A stretch of 64,000 nt of DNA from Hoyosella rhizosphaerae (GTDB lineage: Bacteria; Actinomycetota; Actinomycetes; Mycobacteriales; Mycobacteriaceae). The notes below the pieces were generated by a model. The model worked only from the letters and a program-made list of their open reading frames with translations. It was not told where the DNA came from and searched no databases. The stretch covers positions 1 through 64,000 of the forward strand of contig NZ_BMJH01000001.1 in the NCBI RefSeq assembly GCF_014643175.1, in the 5' to 3' direction. A program made the position numbers and the translations under genes. This document shows positions 25,778-38,333 of the stretch, piece after piece; position 1 is the stretch's first letter, and each line of letters starts with the position of its first letter.

Positions 25778-25955
25778 CGTCGTCAAGCCGAAAGTGACAG
25801 CCGTCGCACCTTCATGTGGAAGGCGCCGGTTGTTCATACGGGTGTTGCCGTAACCTCATGAATCCGTCAACTCCGGCGAAAAGTTAACCGGCTTGGCACT
25901 GCACCTTCACCGCCATGACCCCCTGAGGCTGATCTACCCCGGTAGACACCCAAGT

Positions 25956-26804
25956 ATGACCACATCTTCGGTGCTAATCCCAGCCCCACAGCCCCGGCTT
26001 GGGGCACCGGTTACGACGCCGCGATATTCACTTCTGCTCTCAACGTCGGCGGCGGACATTGACGCTGTGCAGCGCCTTCGGTACGAAGTATTCCGCTCAG
26101 AACCCGGTTTCAGTGACGCGATAGGCGTGAATGGCCGTGACGCGGATGCCTTTGATGAACATTGCGACCATCTTCTCGTGCGTGACGACCACACTGGTGA
26201 CGTCATTGGCTGCTACCGCATGCTGCCGCCTGAAGCTGCTAAAACAACGGGTGGCTTGTATACAGCAACAGAGTTCGCCCTCGCAGGGTTCGATCAGATC
26301 CTGCCGACAACCGTAGAGATGGGACGCGCATGCGTCCGATCTGACCACCGCAATGGTTCGGTTCTGAGTCTGATGTGGTCAGGGATCCTGCGATACCTAA
26401 CCCTGACCGGTAATGAGTGGGTGCTCGGATGCGTGTCTGTGCCCATCTCGCCCACGCCGGACTCGGTTCCAGGTGCCAACGTGCGTGGAGTTCGTGATTT
26501 TGTACTCAGCAAGCACCGCTGTCCCGAAGGTATGGACGCGCATCCGTTCCGTCCCGTAATTCTCAATGGTGTTCCTCTGGACGACATCTCAGCGCCAAAC
26601 AAGATTGACATTCCACCGCTACTGCGCGGCTACTTAAGGCTGGGTGCGCGAATCTGTGGCGAACCGGCATACGATCCAGATTTTGGGGTCGCGGACTTCG
26701 TCACTGTTTTGGGTGTCAATCATGCGAACGCGCGATACCTCGAGCGCCTGATGTCCGCATCCGCACGAATTCCAGTCGAAAAATCGAAGGGGACCAGCGA
26801 ATGA
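25956..26804 (+). CDS. GNAT-type N-acyltransferase (OlsB/hemolysin-like)
   Basis: The 282-aa protein belongs to the Acetyltransf_5 group that includes OlsB, which transfers a 3-hydroxyacyl chain to ornithine. It shows LRYEVFRSEPGFSD, DEHCDHLLVRDDHTGDVIGCYRML and TVEMGRACVRSDHRNGSVLSLMWSGI. Its stop overlaps the start of a PlsC-family gene (ATGA, 26801-26804), and OlsB and OlsA are a similar pair in ornithine-lipid synthesis. The product lipid here is inferred. It corresponds to Rv3027c. ATG 25956 is chosen because the upstream in-frame segment is not conserved-looking. Confidence 0.85.
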   Translation: MTTSSVLIPAPQPRLGAPVTTPRYSLLLSTSAADIDAVQRLRYEVFRSEPGFSDAIGVNGRDADAFDEHCDHLLVRDDHTGDVIGCYRMLPPEAAKTTGGLYTATEFALAGFDQILPTTVEMGRACVRSDHRNGSVLSLMWSGILRYLTLTGNEWVLGCVSVPISPTPDSVPGANVRGVRDFVLSKHRCPEGMDAHPFRPVILNGVPLDDISAPNKIDIPPLLRGYLRLGARICGEPAYDPDFGVADFVTVLGVNHANARYLERLMSASARIPVEKSKGTSE

Positions 26805-27709
26805 CGTCAGTGATCCAGGCCCGGTTGGCGCCGATGCTCCATGACGAGCGGCGAGAGGAAGCGCACGACTGGTTCCCGACAAGTCCATGCAGTTGCGGCT
26901 GTCTTGCAGGCGACCATGCCACCGCAAACTTTGCGGTGGTCACAACGCGTTGTGTGCGGCTGACCAGTGTGCTTGTGGCTGCACCCGCATTCTTCGCGGT
27001 CCGTTCAGTCCTCCCTGCGTCCGAGAAGCGGCGCTGGCAACGGTTGTTCTCAAAAACACTCCTCAGTGCATTTGGTGTCTCGGTTTCGATCACAGACAGG
27101 CGAGGTGGCATTGACGCAGGGTCACGGTCTGGCCTTGTTGTTGCCAACCACATTTCGTGGCTCGATCCCTTGGTGATTTCAACTATCACCTCGGCAGCGT
27201 TCGTCGCTAGAGCGGACCTCGCACAATGGCCAGCCATCGGCACGTTAGCTCGATGGGCCAGCATCATTCCGCTTCGCCGCGAATCTCTCAGGGATCTCCC
27301 CGGTGCCGTCCAGAATGTTTCTGATCGTCTGCGCAGGGGCGACCGCGTTGCCATCTTCCCTGAGGGCACAACCTGGTGTGGGCGCTCCTGGGGGAGGCTC
27401 CGACCGGCCTTCTTCCAGTCCGCACTCGATGCTGACGTTCCGATTCACCCCATCCATGTTCGGTACGTCGACGGCACCGGGCGGATGACGACGACGCCCA
27501 GCTTTGTCGGAGAAGACGGAATCGCGCAGTCGATCTGGCGAGTACTGACTCAGCGCCACGTCACTGTCGAGGTCACGCTTCTGGCGCCCGAACTAGCTGT
27601 GGGCGACAGACGCATTCTTGCGCAGCGCTGTGAGCGCACTCTCCGTAGCGCAGAAATGCAGTCGTGGACTGCGAGTTTCGCCCATGATGCGGAGCGAGCA
27701 GTGGCGTAG
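26801..27709 (+). CDS. PlsC-family 1-acylglycerol-3-phosphate-type acyltransferase
   Basis: The product (302 aa) has the acyltransferase motifs NHISWLDP (NHx4D, catalytic His), a membrane-association stretch before it, IPLRRES, and IFPEGTTWCG. It should add a second acyl chain to a lyso-lipid or lyso-ornithine lipid at the membrane. The N-terminus holds an unusual Cys cluster, SPCSCGCLAGDH (residues about 28-39), that might bind metal. The ATG overlaps the stop of the OlsB-like gene. It corresponds to Rv3026c. Confidence 0.88.
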   Translation: MTSVIQARLAPMLHDERREEAHDWFPTSPCSCGCLAGDHATANFAVVTTRCVRLTSVLVAAPAFFAVRSVLPASEKRRWQRLFSKTLLSAFGVSVSITDRRGGIDAGSRSGLVVANHISWLDPLVISTITSAAFVARADLAQWPAIGTLARWASIIPLRRESLRDLPGAVQNVSDRLRRGDRVAIFPEGTTWCGRSWGRLRPAFFQSALDADVPIHPIHVRYVDGTGRMTTTPSFVGEDGIAQSIWRVLTQRHVTVEVTLLAPELAVGDRRILAQRCERTLRSAEMQSWTASFAHDAERAVA

Positions 27710-27763
27710 AAAATTTGCCGCATTGGGCTGTATGCCTTGTGGGCGACTATCCTTACCTGTGCT

Positions 27764-29014
27764 ATGACATCGCCCGCACAAACGGTGGAATCCGGATCGC
27801 TACGACGCCGGAACCGTACCCGCCCGACGTACCTTGATCACGCGGCAGCCACACCCATGCTGCCGTCCGCGATTGAGGCTATGACGGCTGGGTTTCACGT
27901 GGTGGGCAATGCTGCCTCCGTGCACAGCGCAGGGCGTACCGCCCGTCGACATGTTGAAGAATCCCGTGAGCTGATTGCTGAGGCGTTTGGCGCTCGTCCG
28001 TCAGAGGTGATCTTCACCGCCGGAGGAACCGAAAGCGACAACCTCGCCATCAAGGGCATCTTTTGGGCGCGACGTGACGAAGTGCCACAACGAACCCGAC
28101 TCCTCGTGGGGGCGACGGAACACCATGCCGTGCTCGATGCTGCTGAGTGGCTTGTGCGCTATCACGGCGCCACCATTACCTGGGTGCCGGTGACTGACGA
28201 GGGGATCGTCACTCCTGCTGCCTTGGAAGCTGCGATTAATGAGAATCCTGACGACGTCGCGCTGGCGACCGTCATGTGGGCGAATAATGAAGTGGGCACA
28301 ATAAACCCCATTCGCGAACTCGCAGCAGTCGCACGATCTGCGGGAATTCCCCTGCACAGTGATGCGGTACAAGCCGCTGGTCCACTCGGCTGTGACTTCG
28401 CTGCGAGTGGATTATCTGCAATGACCATTACGGCCCATAAATTTGGTGGACCACATGGGGTAGGCGCACTGTTCCTACGCAGAGACGTGGCGTGTCAACC
28501 GATACTGCACGGTGGTGGTCACGAACGCGACGTTCGTTCCGGAACGCCAGACAACGCTGCCATTCTGGCGATGGCGGCTGCAGTCAAGACGGTGGTGCGC
28601 GATCGTGACGAAACAACGACGACGATGAGGCGACTGCGCCAGAGGCTCATTACCGGGATCAACGAACTCAATGTTGACGCAGTCATCAATGGTGGGCGAG
28701 ATGCACAACTTCCAAACATTGTGAATGTCACCTTCCCTGGTTGTGAAGGTGATTCGCTTCTCATGCTGATGGATGCTAACCAGATTGAGTGCTCAACCGG
28801 TTCTGCGTGTACCGCAGGGGTCGCGCGGGCTAGCCATGTCCTTATCGCGATGGGCATTTCGCCCTCGATTGCACGAGGCACATTGAGGTTCTCATTCGGG
28901 CATACCTCAACCGACCATGACGTTGACCATGTACTAGAAACCCTCCCGCAGATTGTGGAGAGGGCTAAATCAGCAGGACTTGCCAGCGCAGCGGCTGGGG
29001 AAAGGAACGTGTAA
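27764..29014 (+). CDS. iscS: Cysteine desulfurase (IscS-type)
   Basis: This PLP enzyme (416 aa) takes sulfur from cysteine as a persulfide. Visible are [30 protein letters not shown], the PLP Lys in [15 protein letters not shown], and the persulfide Cys in [20 protein letters not shown], a class I-type active loop. ATG 27764 is preferred; nine residues upstream look non-coding. The mnmA start overlaps its stop by one base, so it most likely feeds sulfur to MnmA for 2-thiouridine in tRNA. Equivalent to Rv3025c. Confidence 0.93.
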   Translation: MTSPAQTVESGSLRRRNRTRPTYLDHAAATPMLPSAIEAMTAGFHVVGNAASVHSAGRTARRHVEESRELIAEAFGARPSEVIFTAGGTESDNLAIKGIFWARRDEVPQRTRLLVGATEHHAVLDAAEWLVRYHGATITWVPVTDEGIVTPAALEAAINENPDDVALATVMWANNEVGTINPIRELAAVARSAGIPLHSDAVQAAGPLGCDFAASGLSAMTITAHKFGGPHGVGALFLRRDVACQPILHGGGHERDVRSGTPDNAAILAMAAAVKTVVRDRDETTTTMRRLRQRLITGINELNVDAVINGGRDAQLPNIVNVTFPGCEGDSLLMLMDANQIECSTGSACTAGVARASHVLIAMGISPSIARGTLRFSFGHTSTDHDVDHVLETLPQIVERAKSAGLASAAAGERNV

Positions 29015-30138
29015 TGCGCGTACTAGCGGCCATGAGTGGAGGAGTGGACTCCGCAGTGGCGGCAGCACGAGCAGTTGCCGCTGGCCATGACGTCGTCGGT
29101 GTGCACCTCGCACTGTCGACAGCACCTGGAGCGTTACGAACAGGTTCGCGTGGATGTTGTTCACGCGAGGACGCAGGCGACGCCCGTAGGGCCGCCGACG
29201 TGCTTGGCATCCCGTTCTACGTGTGGGATTTCGCCGAACGATTCAAAGAGGACGTCATCGACGACTTCGTGGAGGCGTATGCGGCGGGCGAGACACCGAA
29301 CCCGTGTTTGCGTTGCAACGAGAAGATCAAATTCTCGGCGCTCGCAGATCGTGCCTACGCGCTCGGTTTTGATGCGGTTGTCACTGGCCACTACGCGCGG
29401 TTGCATGACGGTGTTCTGCGTCGAGCAGTAGATGCCGACAAAGACCAGTCATACGTGCTGGCGGTCCTCACGTCAGCTCAGCTTAGCCGCGCGATGTTTC
29501 CTGTAGGCGATACCCCGAAGCCGCAGATTCGTGACGAAGCCGCTGAGCTGGGGCTTTCTGTGGCGAATAAACCCGACAGCCACGACATTTGTTTCATTCC
29601 TTCAGGGAATACGCAAGCTTTCCTTGGTGCTCGAATAGGTATCCGGCCGGGCAAAGTGGTCGACTCGGATTCAGGTGCCGAACTCGGTGACCACGAGGGT
29701 GTGCATGGGTTCACTATCGGCCAACGCAAGGGCCTCGGACTGCCCGGACCGGCGCCGGACGGCAAACCTCGCTACGTCACTGGAATCGACCCAGAGTCGG
29801 GGACTGTCACCGTTGGTTCAGCGGAGTCACTAGACGTGTGGACGATTTTTGCCCGCGACGCCGTGTGGACGTCCGGTGTTACGCCTTCTGAGCCCGTTAA
29901 CTGTGTAGTGCAGGTGCGTGCCCACGGCGGACTCGCAGCTGCTGTCGCCGAATCTGACGGCACGGGATTACGCATCACACTCCAAGAACCCCTCACCGGT
30001 GTTGCGCGGGGGCAGGCTGCGGTGTTGTACCAACTCGACGACGCGGGCGACATCGTCCTCGGCAGCGGCACAATATCGGGCACAAGCACGGAACGTCCTG
30101 TCGGTTCAGAGGCCAGCGCTGGTGTGCATACACAGTGA
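29014..30138 (+). CDS. mnmA: tRNA-specific 2-thiouridylase MnmA
   Basis: MnmA (374 aa) places sulfur on U34 of the Lys, Glu and Gln tRNAs. It has the PP-loop [12 protein letters not shown], the first catalytic Cys in [27 protein letters not shown], and the second Cys in [22 protein letters not shown] follows in the central domain. Its ATG overlaps the desulfurase stop, and its GTGA end overlaps the next start (30135-30138). Equivalent to Rv3024c (trmU). Confidence 0.95.
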   Translation: MRVLAAMSGGVDSAVAAARAVAAGHDVVGVHLALSTAPGALRTGSRGCCSREDAGDARRAADVLGIPFYVWDFAERFKEDVIDDFVEAYAAGETPNPCLRCNEKIKFSALADRAYALGFDAVVTGHYARLHDGVLRRAVDADKDQSYVLAVLTSAQLSRAMFPVGDTPKPQIRDEAAELGLSVANKPDSHDICFIPSGNTQAFLGARIGIRPGKVVDSDSGAELGDHEGVHGFTIGQRKGLGLPGPAPDGKPRYVTGIDPESGTVTVGSAESLDVWTIFARDAVWTSGVTPSEPVNCVVQVRAHGGLAAAVAESDGTGLRITLQEPLTGVARGQAAVLYQLDDAGDIVLGSGTISGTSTERPVGSEASAGVHTQ

Positions 30139-31148
30139 GCGCGATTGCAGGGGGAGCCACGGGTCTCGGATCGTGGCCAGGAACTGACTCGCACGAGGCT
30201 GCGCGGGCCGTTTTCGGTGAACTCAGCGGTCGAGGGACACCCTTCCTGCCCATGCTTGAGAACCGTGGTCCAGGTTCGGAAGCGCTCGGGCGCACGACCG
30301 CGCTGCTTGTGGATCTACCGGTAGAGGCATCGTCGACGGGATACAGGCTCAGTGACCACGTTGGATTGATTGGTCGACGTGCGATTGACTTTCTGCATCG
30401 CGACGTGGACGCTTTTGAAGAAGTCTGGGAGATCGGTCGCTATAGCCATGTGCCAACGGTCAAGATTCAGGTCGTAGGCCCAGTCACACTGGCTGCGCGC
30501 CTAGAGTTGCGCAACGGTCACGCTGTGGTGGATGACCGGGGCGCCGTTCGCGATCTTGTTGCATCACTTGCGGAAGGCACCGCTCGCCACATCGCGGAAA
30601 TTGAACGGCGCCTGCGGTGCCGCGTGGTCGTGCAGTGGGATGAACCCTCACTTCGAGAGGCGATGAGTGGTCGCGCACCTGCTGTGAGCATCCTTCAACC
30701 ATCGCGTTCGGTGACGCCCCGCGAAGCCGCAACCATGCTCGGTCAGGTCGTAGGTTTGGGCGAAGCCAGTGTCCTCAATTTGGGTGCTGGCCCGATCACG
30801 TGGGACGTCATCTCCGACGTGGCGTGCGATGCTGTAGTTGTTGACCTAGGCCGACACACAACCGCTGCCCGTGACATTGATGGGCTTGGCGCGCACCTTG
30901 ATCGTGGCCGCGATGTTGTAATCGCAGCAGTGCCTATAGAGCGCTCGGGGCCGTCCACTACTGGAGACATCGTTCGTGACGTTCGCCGTGTGTCGTCGAC
31001 GACTGGATTCTCCCCGCAGACGCTGCTTGAGCACCTTTCCATCACTCATCTGCATGATGTGAACGACGTTGCCACTGGTCGCATGGTGCAAGCACTGCGT
31101 GCAGCTGTGAGCGCGTACAGCGCCGTCACTGAGGATTTCAACACCTAG
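30135..31148 (+). CDS. MetE-like barrel protein lacking the zinc ligands
   Basis: The 337-aa protein is related to the C-terminal barrel of cobalamin-independent methionine synthase ([45 protein letters not shown]). The zinc ligands of true MetE (a His-x-Cys and a late Cys) are not seen: the first site reads NLGAG, and no late Cys is present. Methionine synthase activity is therefore unlikely. It corresponds to Rv3015c, of unknown role. It is translationally coupled to mnmA (GTGA overlap) and precedes ligA by 75 bases. Confidence 0.82.
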   Translation: MSAIAGGATGLGSWPGTDSHEAARAVFGELSGRGTPFLPMLENRGPGSEALGRTTALLVDLPVEASSTGYRLSDHVGLIGRRAIDFLHRDVDAFEEVWEIGRYSHVPTVKIQVVGPVTLAARLELRNGHAVVDDRGAVRDLVASLAEGTARHIAEIERRLRCRVVVQWDEPSLREAMSGRAPAVSILQPSRSVTPREAATMLGQVVGLGEASVLNLGAGPITWDVISDVACDAVVVDLGRHTTAARDIDGLGAHLDRGRDVVIAAVPIERSGPSTTGDIVRDVRRVSSTTGFSPQTLLEHLSITHLHDVNDVATGRMVQALRAAVSAYSAVTEDFNT

Positions 31149-33796
<2,648 letters not shown>

Positions 33797-33800
33797 ACGA

Positions 33801-33814
33801 GTTGTGATCACAAC
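33801..33814. terminator. 14-bp perfect palindrome at a convergent junction
   Basis: GTTGTGATCACAAC lies at the meeting point of the GNAT and ACT-domain genes and includes the stop codon of the latter (TGA on the minus strand). It may be a compact shared terminator, although no T tract follows on the + side. Confidence 0.35.
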
Positions 33815-34458
33815 AAAATGGTGCCGATGATGCCAGCGAGGTAGCCAAGTCGGGCCACTTCAGAAGGTCGAAACTCTGGTCCGCCCGGGCGCCCGAGGAC
33901 CAGTGCCATTTCTTTTGCGCCTAGCGGTGCGGCAGCTAGGGACGTTGCCATGTCTTTCCACAGCTCAGGCACCCAATCAGCCTCACCGTCGAGCATGGCG
34001 GGGCGCTTCAACGGCAGCCACGGAACCTCGGCAGGGCGGGATTCGGGTGCGCCAGAACTAGCAGCAACCCGGTAAGCACCGTTGGGGCCCAGCGCGATCA
34101 CGGTGGCCCACCCGACCCGGAGGACACGCGGAGCGCCGTCGACGACAACTTGGATACGGTCTGTAGATGCCATCGCGACTTGATCGATCAACTCGAGTTC
34201 ACGGTGTGTATCGAGCATGTCTGCGTAGGGGCGAATTGAGTCAACTCGCACACCCTCAAGCTTTTCTGCGGCGGTGATCAGGGTATCGGGGAGGGAACCT
34301 GGGGACATCTCAACAACGAGGTCATCTACAGCCATGCCCGTGGTGCGTTCGACGACGTCGAGCGAAATGATGTCAGCGCCAACAGACCCCAATGCGAGCG
34401 CGAGTGCTCCCAAGCTACCGGGCCGATCAGGCAGTTGCACCCGCAACAAATACGACAT
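33808..34458 (-). CDS. ACT-domain amino-acid-binding regulator
   Basis: The 216-aa protein opens with an ACT domain (YLLRVQLPDRPGSLGALALALGSVGADI, residues 3-75), followed by a second region with VVVDGAPRVLRVGWATVIALGP. ACT domains sense amino acids, so it may be a small-ligand sensor; the ligand is unknown. It corresponds to Rv3013. The ATG at 34458 has GAAAGGTG upstream at a good distance. It is transcribed divergently from the ABM gene. Confidence 0.87.
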   Translation of the reverse strand: MSYLLRVQLPDRPGSLGALALALGSVGADIISLDVVERTTGMAVDDLVVEMSPGSLPDTLITAAEKLEGVRVDSIRPYADMLDTHRELELIDQVAMASTDRIQVVVDGAPRVLRVGWATVIALGPNGAYRVAASSGAPESRPAEVPWLPLKRPAMLDGEADWVPELWKDMATSLAAAPLGAKEMALVLGRPGGPEFRPSEVARLGYLAGIIGTILL

Positions 34459-34565
34459 TGTGCACCTTTCGTCGAGACCGTGGCGAGCCAAGTTCACGCG
34501 CCGAACTTCATACTTTTCGCCCTAATCCAACCTACTGGCAACACCTGACACATGTGCGGAAGCAG

Positions 34566-34585
34566 ATGTGACACAGCGTTCACAT
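34566..34585. promoter_or_regulatory. Inverted repeat between the ACT and ABM genes
   Basis: ATGTGA and TCACAT (six bases each) flank eight bases. The half-sites resemble CRP/GlxR half-sites, but the spacing is 8 rather than 6, so assignment is uncertain. It lies 36 bases before the ABM gene start. Confidence 0.35.
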
Positions 34586-34620
34586 GAGGCTAACTACCCG
34601 AAATATGGACCAGCGAAACT

Positions 34621-35280
34621 ATGACCATGGCAATTCATATGAGTCACACCAGGCTCGCCGCGACGCCGCCGACCCAACCCAAAGGTCTGCGCACCCACCT
34701 TAGTGGTGTTCCTGCACCGACAGTTACCACTTCGGTAGTTCGCGACGTAGACGCAGAACGCGAAGAAGACTTTGTCCAGTGGACAGAGGCTGGAATTTCA
34801 CTGGCGCGCACTTTTCCAGGGTTCCTCGGTGCGGGCTGGGTGAGATCGTCGACAAACAAGCATCGATACCACGTTCAGTACCGATTCTCCGACGATCGTG
34901 CTCTCCAGAGTTGGCTTCAATCGCCTTTGCGTGGCGCTTGGTTCGCGCATGGCCGACTCTTCTCCAAGGAAGCGGCGGTTCACCAGCGCACAGGAATTGA
35001 GGGCTGGTTCGACCCAATGATGTCGGCGGTACCGGCGGAATCCCAACAGCCGACCAAAGCTCCGCTCGCGCCACCACGGTGGAAACAAGCTGTGACAATC
35101 TGGCTTGGCTTTTTTCCGGTAAGCCTGCTGATGAACTTCCTGTTTCTTCCATACCTCGCCGATGTCAATGTCGTGTTGACGACCTTGATCGTGACGGTTG
35201 CTGTCACCCCAGTGATGGTGTTTGCGGTATTGCCGTTCGTCACAGCGCGTTTAGCGCCATGGTTGCAACGTAAGGAGTAG
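34621..35280 (+). CDS. ABM-domain protein with two C-terminal membrane helices
   Basis: The product (219 aa) has an antibiotic-biosynthesis-monooxygenase-like ferredoxin fold at about residues 35-115 (VVRDVDAEREEDFVQWTEAG, FLGAGWVR, YHVQYRFSDDRALQSWLQSP). A linker and two hydrophobic helices follow (TIWLGFFPVSLLMNFLFLPYL and TTLIVTVAVTPVMVFAVLPF). The combination is known among actinobacteria and cyanobacteria, but the function is unestablished. ATG 34621, 34627 and 34639 are all candidate starts. Confidence 0.85.
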   Translation: MTMAIHMSHTRLAATPPTQPKGLRTHLSGVPAPTVTTSVVRDVDAEREEDFVQWTEAGISLARTFPGFLGAGWVRSSTNKHRYHVQYRFSDDRALQSWLQSPLRGAWFAHGRLFSKEAAVHQRTGIEGWFDPMMSAVPAESQQPTKAPLAPPRWKQAVTIWLGFFPVSLLMNFLFLPYLADVNVVLTTLIVTVAVTPVMVFAVLPFVTARLAPWLQRKE

Positions 35281-35381
35281 AGCGGACTCCAGTGCGTGTC
35301 GGCCGGGGTGGGAGGTAAGCGTCGTTGCGGCTAGTCTAGTCAAGTCCGCTATCGTGATCCCTCCGGAAAGGGGCCTGTGCA

Positions 35382-35690
35382 GTGCCTGACATGCCTGCTA
35401 TCTCCCGTGACGAGGTTGCACACCTCGCACGGCTGTCCAGGCTCGCGCTGACTGCTAGCGAACTTGATGAGTTCGCGGGCCAGCTCGATTCAATTCTTAG
35501 CCACGTTAAAGCCGTCACTGAGGTTGCGGCTGACGATGTGCCCGCCACCGCGCATCCAGCGGCGACGGCAAATGTGTGGCGTGAGGACAGCATTAAGCCG
35601 GGCCTCACCCTCGAGGAAGCGCTATCTGGTGCCCCCGAAGTGAGCGGTAGCCGTTTCGCTGTTCCACAAATTTTGGGGGAAGAACAGTGA
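35382..35690 (+). CDS. gatC: Glu-tRNA(Gln) amidotransferase subunit C
   Basis: GatC (102 aa) wraps around GatA and stabilises the amidotransferase complex. Family features are [38 protein letters not shown] and a Pro-rich end [15 protein letters not shown] 35382 has GGAAAGGGG nine bases upstream. Its stop overlaps gatA (GTGA). Confidence 0.95.
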   Translation: MPDMPAISRDEVAHLARLSRLALTASELDEFAGQLDSILSHVKAVTEVAADDVPATAHPAATANVWREDSIKPGLTLEEALSGAPEVSGSRFAVPQILGEEQ

Positions 35691-37171
35691 CCACTGATCT
35701 CACCGCTATGACCGCGTCCGGTCTGGCTGACTTGATTCACCGGCGTGAAGTGTCAGCAGTCGAAGTGACGCAGGCTCATCTTGACCAGATTCATGCTGTT
35801 GATGACAAGTACAACGCGTTTCTGTACGTGGGTAACGAGTCAGCACTCGATTCTGCGCGCGCTGTCGACACTGCGCTGGGCAACGGGGAAGCGCCCGCAT
35901 CAGCACTAGCTGGAGTACCACTCGCGCTAAAAGACGTGTTCACCACTCGTGACATGCCCACTACGTGCGCCTCGAAGATGCTGGAAGGGTGGGTGCCGCC
36001 GTACGACGCGACGGTCACCACAAAACTGCGTTCGGCCGGTATCCCCATCCTGGGTAAGACCAACATGGATGAGTTCGCGATGGGCTCATCGACTGAGAAT
36101 TCGGCCTACGGACCAACAGTTAATCCGTGGGGCGACAATCGTATTCCTGGTGGCTCTGGTGGGGGCTCAGCAGCGGCGTTGGCCGCACAGCAGGCACCGC
36201 TCGCCATTGGAACCGACACCGGCGGCTCCATTCGGCAACCTGCTGCAATGACAGCAACTGTGGGTGTAAAGCCGACATATGGGACGGTGTCTCGATACGG
36301 TCTTGTTGCGTGTGCGTCGTCGCTCGACCAGGGTGGTCCGTGTGGTCGCACAGTTCTCGACACCGCGCTGCTTCACGAGGTGATTGCAGGCCACGATCCG
36401 CGAGATTCAACATCGATTGATCAACCAGTGCGCCCCGTTGTTCAGGCCGCTCGTGAAGGTGCGCTCGGCAACCTCAAAGGTGTGCGTGTAGGCGTAGTCA
36501 AGGAACTGCATTCGGATTCATACCAGGCTGGGGTGCTCAGCACTTTCGACGCCGCGGTAGAAACATTGCGCAGCCTTGGCGCCGAAGTGGTTGAGGTTTC
36601 GTGCCCACACTTCACTTATGCACTCGCGGCGTACTACCTCATTCTGCCCAGTGAAGTGTCGTCGAACCTCGCCCGTTTTGATGCCATGCGGTACGGCATG
36701 AGGGTGGACAACGACGGAACTAAGAGCACCGAACAGATCATGGCGGAAACCCGCGCCGCCGGCTTTGGTGCTGAGGTTAAGCGTCGCATCATGATCGGCA
36801 CCTATGCGCTGTCGGCCGGATACTACGACGCCTACTACGGCCAGGCGCTCAAGGTACGAACACTCATTGCTCGCGATTTCGAACAGGCATACGAAAAGGT
36901 GGATGTTCTCGTAGCGCCCACCAGTCCGTTCACAGCGTGGAAGCTGGGGGAGAAAGTTGATGACCCGGTAGCCATGTACCTGTCGGACTTGTGCACACTT
37001 CCCACGAACCTCGCGGGGCACTGCGCGATGTCTGTTCCCGCTGGTTTGTCACCAGATGACGAACTTCCCGTCGGCCTGCAAATTATGGCTCCAGCGTTGG
37101 CTGACGAGCGGCTGTATCGGGTTGGCGCAGCGTATGAGGCAGCGAGGGGACCACACCCTGCTGCTGTCTAA
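35687..37171 (+). CDS. gatA: Glu-tRNA(Gln) amidotransferase subunit A
   Basis: GatA (494 aa) releases ammonia from glutamine for amidation of Glu-tRNA(Gln). The amidase triad is visible: Lys in [10 protein letters not shown], cis-Ser in [12 protein letters not shown] and the nucleophile Ser in [12 protein letters not shown]. The start is a GTG overlapping the gatC stop. gatB is separated from gatA by pfkA, the same order as in M. tuberculosis. Confidence 0.97.
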   Translation: MTTDLTAMTASGLADLIHRREVSAVEVTQAHLDQIHAVDDKYNAFLYVGNESALDSARAVDTALGNGEAPASALAGVPLALKDVFTTRDMPTTCASKMLEGWVPPYDATVTTKLRSAGIPILGKTNMDEFAMGSSTENSAYGPTVNPWGDNRIPGGSGGGSAAALAAQQAPLAIGTDTGGSIRQPAAMTATVGVKPTYGTVSRYGLVACASSLDQGGPCGRTVLDTALLHEVIAGHDPRDSTSIDQPVRPVVQAAREGALGNLKGVRVGVVKELHSDSYQAGVLSTFDAAVETLRSLGAEVVEVSCPHFTYALAAYYLILPSEVSSNLARFDAMRYGMRVDNDGTKSTEQIMAETRAAGFGAEVKRRIMIGTYALSAGYYDAYYGQALKVRTLIARDFEQAYEKVDVLVAPTSPFTAWKLGEKVDDPVAMYLSDLCTLPTNLAGHCAMSVPAGLSPDDELPVGLQIMAPALADERLYRVGAAYEAARGPHPAAV

Positions 37172-37218
37172 CCAAGCGACGTGACGAAAGTGCTGCTAGT
37201 CGAAAACCGGAGGTGAGC

Positions 37219-38253
37219 TTGAAGCGCATTGGAGTACTCACCGGTGGTGGTGACTGTCCGGGATTGAATGCGGTGATCCGTGCGGTTGTGCGGACCAGCG
37301 AGGTTCGGTACGGCAGCACTGTCGTTGGGTTCCGCGACGGGTGGCGAGGCTTGCTCGAAGACCGCAAACAGCGTTTGCGGTTCGACGATCGTGTAGATCA
37401 AGTCCTTGCCCGTGGTGGAACCATGCTTGGTACCGCGAGGGTCAACCCAACTGTGCTGCGCGAAGGCCTCGACAGCATTAAGGAAACTCTGGATAACAAC
37501 GGTATCGACGTCCTCATCCCGATCGGCGGTGAGGGCACGTTGACGGCGGCCCATTGGTTGTCCGAATCGGGAGTCCCTGTGGTGGGGGTGCCGAAAACGA
37601 TCGACAACGACATCGCGTGCACCGACTACACGTTTGGGTTCGATACGGCATTGGCTGTGGCCACCGAAGCGATCGATCGACTGCACACGACAGCTGAATC
37701 GCACCAACGAGTAATGCTTGTCGAGGTAATGGGACGCCACGCGGGTTGGATCGCGCTTCACGCAGGACTAGCAGGCGGAGCGCACCTCACTTTGATACCT
37801 GAGCAGCCATTCGATGTTGACGAAGTGTGCGCAATGGTTAAGCGACGCTTTCAGCGCGGTGACAGCCACTTCATTTGTGTGGTGGCAGAAGGTGCCTCAC
37901 CGAAACCCGAGTCGATGACCCTCCGTGAAGGCGGCATCGACGAATTTGGGCACAAGAGGTTCACCGGCGTTGCTCAGCAGTTAGGCGACGAGATCGAAAA
38001 GCGCCTCGGCAAAGAGGTGCGCACAACGGTGCTGGGTCACGTTCAGCGAGGTGGTACCCCCACCGCATTCGACCGTGTTCTCGCCACCCGATTTGGTATC
38101 CACGCAGCTGATGCTGCGCACGAAGGAAAGTTTGGAAACATGGTCTCGCTTCGGGGGACAGAGGTGGAGCTTGTGACACTCGCCGAGGCTGTCGACCATC
38201 TCAAAACCGTTCCGCAGCATCGCTACGACGAAGCGGCCGCGTTCTTCGGTTAA
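37219..38253 (+). CDS. pfkA: 6-phosphofructokinase
   Basis: PfkA (344 aa) phosphorylates fructose 6-phosphate. It shows [29 protein letters not shown] (Gly after the acidic residue favours ATP over pyrophosphate), [18 protein letters not shown] and [17 protein letters not shown] 37219 is the start: GGAGG at 37209-37213 lies five bases upstream, whereas the GTG at 37213 overlaps that site, and mycobacterial PfkA also begins M-(K)-RIGVL. Confidence 0.96.
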   Translation: MKRIGVLTGGGDCPGLNAVIRAVVRTSEVRYGSTVVGFRDGWRGLLEDRKQRLRFDDRVDQVLARGGTMLGTARVNPTVLREGLDSIKETLDNNGIDVLIPIGGEGTLTAAHWLSESGVPVVGVPKTIDNDIACTDYTFGFDTALAVATEAIDRLHTTAESHQRVMLVEVMGRHAGWIALHAGLAGGAHLTLIPEQPFDVDEVCAMVKRRFQRGDSHFICVVAEGASPKPESMTLREGGIDEFGHKRFTGVAQQLGDEIEKRLGKEVRTTVLGHVQRGGTPTAFDRVLATRFGIHAADAAHEGKFGNMVSLRGTEVELVTLAEAVDHLKTVPQHRYDEAAAFFG

Positions 38254-38333
38254 GCAAGAACAAACAATTTACGTACGCCATCGCCCACGAGCAGTGTCTA
38301 GTTGTGGGCCCGACAACGAATAGACTGTGCGAC

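Noticed and set aside
30135-31148. True methionine synthase MetE
   Set aside because: The protein is half the length of MetE and the zinc-binding His/Cys residues are not present.
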